The translations under genes were made by a program, and so were the position numbers. Source: Anaerolineae bacterium (GTDB lineage: Bacteria > Chloroflexota > Anaerolineae > JAFGEY01). Taken from it: a stretch of 17,243 bases of DNA. The notes under the pieces are model-generated. The model was not told the DNA's origin, did not search any database, and saw only the letters and a program-made list of their open reading frames with translations. Each line of letters opens with the position of its first letter. Position 1 is the first letter of the stretch. Positions 13,167 through 17,243 of the stretch are shown here, piece by piece. Where the stretch lies: the NCBI GenBank assembly GCA_016929205.1, contig JAFGJF010000093.1, positions 1-17,243 on the forward strand. The letters are read 5' to 3'.

Positions 13167-14279
13167 ATGCAACCCAAGCTGATCGGGATCGATGCCAGTC
13201 GTGCGGTCATTGCGCAACGAACGGGAACAGAGGTGTATTCACTGCATCTTGTTCGTTGCCTGCTCGAAATCGGGACCGATCGGCGTTTTTGCCTGTACTT
13301 TAATACCCCTCCCCGGCCCGATTTGATCCCGGCCGTTGCGCATTGCCAGCATCGAGTGATCCCCTTTCCTCGGCTGTGGACCCACGTCCGGCTCTCCGCT
13401 GAAATGCTGGTTCGCCCGCCCGACATCCTGTTTGTGCCTTCACACGTACTGCCATTGATCCACCCGAAAAAGAGTGTCGTGACCGTCCACGATCTGGGAC
13501 ACCACTATTATCCCAGCGCGCATACAACCAGCCAGCGTTTTTATCTGGAGGCAAGCACGCGCTATCACAGCCGCGTCGCTGCGCAGATCATTGCCGACTC
13601 GCGAGCAACCAAAGAGGATCTCGTTCGCATCTATGGCGCAGAACGATCCAAAATTGCCGTCGTTCACCTGGGCGTCGATCCAACGCTGCGCCCGGTTCAA
13701 GATCCGGGATCAATCGCAAGCGTCAGGCGCAAATATGGGATTATGGATCGTTACATCCTGTATGTCGGCACGCTCCAGCCTCGCAAAAACCTGTCGCGAT
13801 TGATCCAGGCATTTGCCCGGCTGCAAACCGAGAGAGAGCGCATCCAGTTGGTGTTGGCGGGAAAAAAAGGGTGGCTGGTCGACACGATCCTGGATCAGGC
13901 ACGCGCGCTGGGCCTGCACGACCGGGTTGTTTTTCCAGGATTCGTCGACGATGCAGACCTGGCTGCACTCTATAGCGGGGCGACATTGTTCGCCATGCCT
14001 TCGCTCTATGAGGGATTTTGTATGCCCGTCCTGGAGGCCATGGCCTGCGAGACACCGGTGATCTGTAGCAATACATCTTGTCTGCCCGAAATTGTGGGCG
14101 ATGCCGCATTGACGTTCGATCCATTGGACGTGGACGCAATGGCGGCGGCTATGCTCCGCGTCCTGAACGATCGCAAACTGGCCAAAACGTTGGTCGATCG
14201 AGGAATGAAACAAAGCAAGCAGTTTACATGGCGACGATGCGCCCGGCAAACGTTGGACGTGCTGGAACGCGTCCTCTGA
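13167..14279 (+). CDS. GT4-family glycosyltransferase (GT-B fold)
   Basis: A 370-residue retaining glycosyltransferase of family GT4, moving a sugar from a nucleotide donor to a lipid-linked or other glycan in the cytosol. The C-terminal Rossmann half carries ILYVGTLQPRKNLSRLIQAF (197-216), the LVLAGKKGW loop and the E-x7-E motif Glu282/Glu290 in YEGFCMPVLEAMACETPVI. The N-terminal acceptor half has GIDASRAV and VTVHDL-GHHYYP (105-115). The length is normal, and there is no membrane helix. The ATG at 13167 is 35 bases after the cupin stop; AGGGG is the only ribosome-like site and is about 12 bases away, so expression may depend on readthrough from the cupin message. Donor and acceptor cannot be told. 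Confidence 0.92.
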   Translation: MQPKLIGIDASRAVIAQRTGTEVYSLHLVRCLLEIGTDRRFCLYFNTPPRPDLIPAVAHCQHRVIPFPRLWTHVRLSAEMLVRPPDILFVPSHVLPLIHPKKSVVTVHDLGHHYYPSAHTTSQRFYLEASTRYHSRVAAQIIADSRATKEDLVRIYGAERSKIAVVHLGVDPTLRPVQDPGSIASVRRKYGIMDRYILYVGTLQPRKNLSRLIQAFARLQTERERIQLVLAGKKGWLVDTILDQARALGLHDRVVFPGFVDDADLAALYSGATLFAMPSLYEGFCMPVLEAMACETPVICSNTSCLPEIVGDAALTFDPLDVDAMAAAMLRVLNDRKLAKTLVDRGMKQSKQFTWRRCARQTLDVLERVL

Positions 14280-14305
14280 GAACCTGCTTTATGTAAAGAC
14301 TTGTG

Positions 14306-14334
14306 TTGACACGATAAAACAGTTATGATAAAAT
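14306..14334 (+). promoter_or_regulatory. Promoter placed for a leaderless transcript of the response regulator
   Basis: Consensus TTGACA (14306-14311), 17 bases, then TAAAAT (14329-14334) with an extended -10 TGA in front. Six bases separate the -10 box from the ATG at 14341, so transcription should begin on the start codon. The same -10-to-ATG geometry occurs at 8835. Confidence 0.75.
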
Positions 14335-14340
14335 AAGCGT

Positions 14341-15072
14341 ATGGAGATGAAAAGGCGGATTCTAATTGTAGAAGATCACCAACCAACGGCAGTCTTTGTG
14401 AAAGCGACGCTAGAGTACCAAGGCTATGAGGCACAGCACGTCGGAAATGGCCTCGTCGCACTATCACAGATTGCGGCCGATCCTCCTGACTTGGTCTTGC
14501 TCGACGTGGGCCTGCCGGGCATGGATGGGATGGAGGTCTGTCGCCACGTGCGCCAACAGGAACGGTACGTCCCGATCATTATGCTCACCGGGCAGTCAAA
14601 CGAAAAGGACAAGGTAACGGGCCTGGACCTAGGCGCGGATGACTATATCACCAAGCCCTTTGGCGCACGAGAACTGCTCGCGCGCGTGCGCGCTGTATTG
14701 CGCCTGGCATCTCAGGACGTGCCCAAGTTGGAGCAGCCCTTTATCAAGATCGACGAGTTGATCATCGACCGTGAACAGCACATTGTCCTGTCGGGGGACC
14801 AGCCGATCGATTTGACCCCCAAAGAATTCGACCTGTTGGCCAAACTTGTCTGGGAGCGCGGCAAGGCATTCAGCCGCCAGGAACTACTCAAAGAGATCTG
14901 GGGATACGAATTTGTGGGCAAGACGCGCACCCTGGACGTGCACATCCAGCAACTGCGCAGCAAAATCGAGCCCGATCCATCCAATCCTCGCTACTTGCTC
15001 ACCGTGCGCGGCGTGGGGTACAAATTTGCCGCTGCCGAAAAGACCGAAACGGATCCAGATCGAGCGGATTAG
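14341..15072 (+). CDS. OmpR/PhoB-family response regulator
   Basis: A 243-residue two-component regulator. The receiver domain (4-120) has the acidic pair Glu11/Asp12, the phosphate-accepting Asp55 in LVLLDVGLPGMDG, Thr83 and Lys105, so phosphotransfer is intact. Residues 130-235 form the OmpR-type winged helix, with IDLTPKEFDLLAKLV, a recognition helix in RTLDVHIQQLRSKIE and the closing LLTVRGVGYKF hairpin. No sensor kinase is adjacent: the gene upstream is a glycosyltransferase, and the gene downstream is convergent after 7 bp. It is therefore an orphan regulator. A near-consensus promoter ends six bases before the ATG with no ribosome site, so the message is probably leaderless. A second ATG at 14347 could be the actual start if transcription begins slightly later. 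Confidence 0.95.
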   Translation: MEMKRRILIVEDHQPTAVFVKATLEYQGYEAQHVGNGLVALSQIAADPPDLVLLDVGLPGMDGMEVCRHVRQQERYVPIIMLTGQSNEKDKVTGLDLGADDYITKPFGARELLARVRAVLRLASQDVPKLEQPFIKIDELIIDREQHIVLSGDQPIDLTPKEFDLLAKLVWERGKAFSRQELLKEIWGYEFVGKTRTLDVHIQQLRSKIEPDPSNPRYLLTVRGVGYKFAAAEKTETDPDRAD

Positions 15073-15079
15073 CGCCCGT

Positions 15080-17074
15080 TCAGCGTGTCACGGGAATGCG
15101 GATGAAATCGCCAACGGCCACGCCATCCTGGATCACCGGCAGCCGCTGCATCGTCGTTCGATCGTAAACGCCCACCGCCAGCCATGCACCGTCAAGATCG
15201 ATACCTGCAGGAATGTTGAGTGGATAATCGTCTCGCTGCTCGGTGTGCAGCGGCCAGGCGCGCATGGGGTAAAAGTCGCTCAATGGCAGGGTATCAAATT
15301 GAGTGATCATTTGCCCTTTCGCATCGAGCAGATGAACAAACGTGTTATAGTTTTTGTCCGGGGGACGCAGCGTTTGCCACCACAGAAAAACGTGTGCCTG
15401 CACGCCCGGCTTGAAATGAACCAGCCGGTACGCTGACAAGGTAAGCTGATTGTCCCATACGGCATTGGCATCCTGCCGTGGCTCGACCTCAAACGGAGCG
15501 CAAGCCTCGAAATTCAGAACCTTGATCGGGCGCTGCCCGCTCTCTTGCTGCCAGTGCTCGCCCTGCAGCCGGCACTGCGCTCGTAACGCGCCTTCCACCA
15601 ATTCCTGCGGATCCACGGTTGGCCAACTGTACATCACCAGCCGGACCTGGCTGTCAGGTGAGATGGCCTGGTTCAGCGCAACAACCACCTCGCGCTCGCC
15701 CTGCACGCTGTCGCCTTGCTGTGGAAAACGGATCACTGCTGCCTCACCTCGATAGTACTGCATCATAGGCTGGTAACACCCCAGCATAATGACGGCGTCG
15801 CCCCGATCAGAGGTATCCATCACGTATTGAGCGGCACGTCGAAAGTCCTCGCGCCAATACGCCGGCTGGTGATAATACCGGTCGAGCTGCGGCCAGGGGG
15901 CAACGATCGCCGAGATCCAAAGCACCAGGCCTGCTACCCGTCCCACCCACGCGATCCGTCTCGCTTGCCCTGCTAACGCGTTCCAACACGCTGTTACGCC
16001 AAAACCAACGGCCAGCGCCAGTCCCGGCGCCGCGACCAGAGTATACCGATCGGTGTAAATTGGCAGACGGCTGCCTGCCAGAACGATCAACGCCACCGGG
16101 ACGACCAGGCTGATCAGCGCAAACGCCCACGACGCGATCCGTTTCCGCCACCCGAGCAACAAGGCGACGAAAATGGCCAGGGCCACGGCCGAGGTCAAGG
16201 TGCCAAATTTGTCTACGTGGACGGGCCGGTTGGGGCCGAGCACAAAAAAGAGCCAGATGTCGGTGAGGATCATGCGCGGCGGAAGAGGAATGCGCCACCA
16301 GGTGCCCTGGCCAACTTGCACCTGATGGATCGCCGTTGGCAGCCAGGGTGCGTAGAACAAGACGATTGCCAATTGGACCGCCCCCCACGATCGTATTTTT
16401 TGTGCCATGGACATGCCCCAAGCGCGCAACTGGAGCCGCCGCGTGGTACGTTCCAGCACCTTTGGCCTGGCCGACGTCCAAACAATCCATCCTAACACAG
16501 CCACATTGTGAGCGACGACGAGCAAAAAACCGAAATATTGAGTGTACAACAGGCCGGCCGTTGCCAGGATGTATCCCAGCCACCAGCGGGTAGGATGCAA
16601 TCGATCTGTATCCGGGCAATCGGCCGCCATTCGCAGCAGACAATAGGAAGCTATCACGCCTAGCGCCATTAACAAGCTGTACATCCGCGCTTCTTGGGCG
16701 TAATAAACCAGCAACGGAGAACAAGCTGCAAACGAAGCCGCAGCCAACCCTGCGACCAGGCCGCCCAGGCGCTTTCCTAGTGTGTACACACTGGCGATCA
16801 GCACCGTTCCACCGATCACAGAAAAAAAGCGCACCGGGAAATCGGCATATCCGGCCAAATCGGCGAACGCTTTTACCAACACGTAATACAGCGGTGGATG
16901 GTTGTCGGGGGCGAGCACGGCCCACATATCGCGCCAGGAATGATGAATGGCATAACTGGTCCAGCCTTCATCAAAAGCAAACGATTGATTGTCGGCCAGA
17001 TAGACCCGCAGCACAAATCCCAGAAAGACAATGGTCAGGGGCAGCCACCAGGTAGAAAAAGGTCGTCGTCGCAT
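15080..17074 (-). CDS. Membrane glycosyltransferase, GT39/ArnT-like (GT-C fold), with soluble C-terminal domain
   Basis: A 664-residue polytopic enzyme that should transfer a sugar from a polyprenyl-phosphate donor on the outer face of the membrane. The N-terminal helix is followed by the first outside loop with FDEGWTSYAI (Asp35, Glu36), the acidic pair that acts in GT-C enzymes, and by APDNHPPLYYVLVKAF (55-70), a hallmark of this branch. About 11-13 helices run to near residue 390. The remaining 270 residues are soluble, beginning with a Rossmann-like part (RGDAVIMLGCYQP) and ending in a beta-rich segment (FKPGVQAHVFLWWQTL ... WLAVGVYDRTTMQRLPV) of unknown role. The ATG at 17072-17074 has only a weak GGAT upstream. 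It is separated from the upstream tRNA by an intrinsic terminator. Confidence 0.88.
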   Translation of the reverse strand: MRRRPFSTWWLPLTIVFLGFVLRVYLADNQSFAFDEGWTSYAIHHSWRDMWAVLAPDNHPPLYYVLVKAFADLAGYADFPVRFFSVIGGTVLIASVYTLGKRLGGLVAGLAAASFAACSPLLVYYAQEARMYSLLMALGVIASYCLLRMAADCPDTDRLHPTRWWLGYILATAGLLYTQYFGFLLVVAHNVAVLGWIVWTSARPKVLERTTRRLQLRAWGMSMAQKIRSWGAVQLAIVLFYAPWLPTAIHQVQVGQGTWWRIPLPPRMILTDIWLFFVLGPNRPVHVDKFGTLTSAVALAIFVALLLGWRKRIASWAFALISLVVPVALIVLAGSRLPIYTDRYTLVAAPGLALAVGFGVTACWNALAGQARRIAWVGRVAGLVLWISAIVAPWPQLDRYYHQPAYWREDFRRAAQYVMDTSDRGDAVIMLGCYQPMMQYYRGEAAVIRFPQQGDSVQGEREVVVALNQAISPDSQVRLVMYSWPTVDPQELVEGALRAQCRLQGEHWQQESGQRPIKVLNFEACAPFEVEPRQDANAVWDNQLTLSAYRLVHFKPGVQAHVFLWWQTLRPPDKNYNTFVHLLDAKGQMITQFDTLPLSDFYPMRAWPLHTEQRDDYPLNIPAGIDLDGAWLAVGVYDRTTMQRLPVIQDGVAVGDFIRIPVTR

Positions 17075-17113
17075 AATCGATCCGATACACGTAGAAATTC
17101 AAGGGTGGAATAT

Positions 17114-17144
17114 AAAAAAATCCCGAGCCAAATGGACTCAGGAT
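17114..17144 (-). terminator. Intrinsic terminator after tRNA-Leu
   Basis: On the minus strand, ATCCTGAG (17137-17144) pairs with CTCGGGAT (17120-17127) through eight pairs with one U-G, and is followed directly by seven T's overlapping the stem end (17114-17120). It is 15 bases past the tRNA and 40 bases before the glycosyltransferase ATG, so it ends tRNA transcription and insulates that gene. Confidence 0.85.
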
Positions 17145-17158
17145 TTAGGAAACACTTG

Positions 17159-17243
<85 letters not shown>

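Noticed and set aside
14287..14298. CTTTATGTAAAG inverted repeat as a terminator of the GT4 gene
   Set aside because: Only five pairs, a two-base loop and no T-run; too weak to call.
15060..15103. Bidirectional terminator between the convergent regulator and glycosyltransferase genes
   Set aside because: CCCGT...ACGGG can pair, but lies inside the glycosyltransferase coding end and lacks a T-run on either side.

Overview
The window is about 17.2 kb of moderately GC-rich bacterial chromosome. It is densely packed, mostly on the minus strand, and shows no phage, transposase or CRISPR signature. The gene mix suggests a member of the Chloroflexota, perhaps Anaerolineae-like: a lipoprotein solute-binding protein, a TPR/membrane protein of unknown function, a GT-C glycosyltransferase with a long soluble tail, a FAD-less molybdenum hydroxylase and a URO-D-like protein. 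That placement is inference from gene types; there is no rRNA or marker protein here to fix it. Long open frames opposite the real genes are antisense shadows and are left out.

Layout. (1) 15-2265, minus strand: a DUF692/MNIO-like TIM-barrel protein, a Nudix hydrolase, an extracellular solute-binding lipoprotein that seems to have lost its middle, and a 59-codon tail of an unrecognised gene. (2) 2278-3944, minus: a two-gene unit of a second Nudix hydrolase and an MFS exporter. (3) 4032-4682, minus: a phospholipase-C-like zinc protein, with a 9-bp perfect dyad upstream. (4) 4888-6592, minus: a GH88 unsaturated glycuronyl hydrolase followed 7 bp later by a DinB-fold protein, with a 16-bp perfect palindrome upstream. 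(5) 6703-7811, minus: an isoprenylcysteine-methyltransferase-like membrane protein, an abutting 38-codon membrane ORF, three perfect 21-bp tandem repeats, and the decayed end of an MFS gene. (6) 7860-8828, minus: a TPR/membrane protein with a promoter placed for a leaderless message. (7) 8892-12580, minus: a 901-residue molybdenum hydroxylase without an FAD domain, translationally coupled to a URO-D-superfamily protein. (8) 12757-15072, plus: a cupin, a GT4 glycosyltransferase and an OmpR-type response regulator, the last again with a leaderless-type promoter. (9) 15080-17074, minus: a GT39/ArnT-like glycosyltransferase, convergent with the regulator. (10) 17159-17243, minus: tRNA-Leu(CAG) with its own intrinsic terminator.

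How the parts may work together. The GH88 enzyme would finish the breakdown of polyuronates cut by lyases made elsewhere. The molybdenum hydroxylase and the URO-D-like protein are physically coupled: the last two Arg codons and the stop of the first gene form the ribosome binding site of the second. Their joint role is unknown, and this is the best candidate in the window for an undescribed pathway. The divergent cupin shares the same 176-bp control region. The MNIO-like protein is the other candidate for unusual chemistry, but no RiPP-type precursor or partner protein is visible in the window. Several spots (2086-2265, the solute-binding protein, the MFS fragment and the tandem repeats) show ongoing gene decay.
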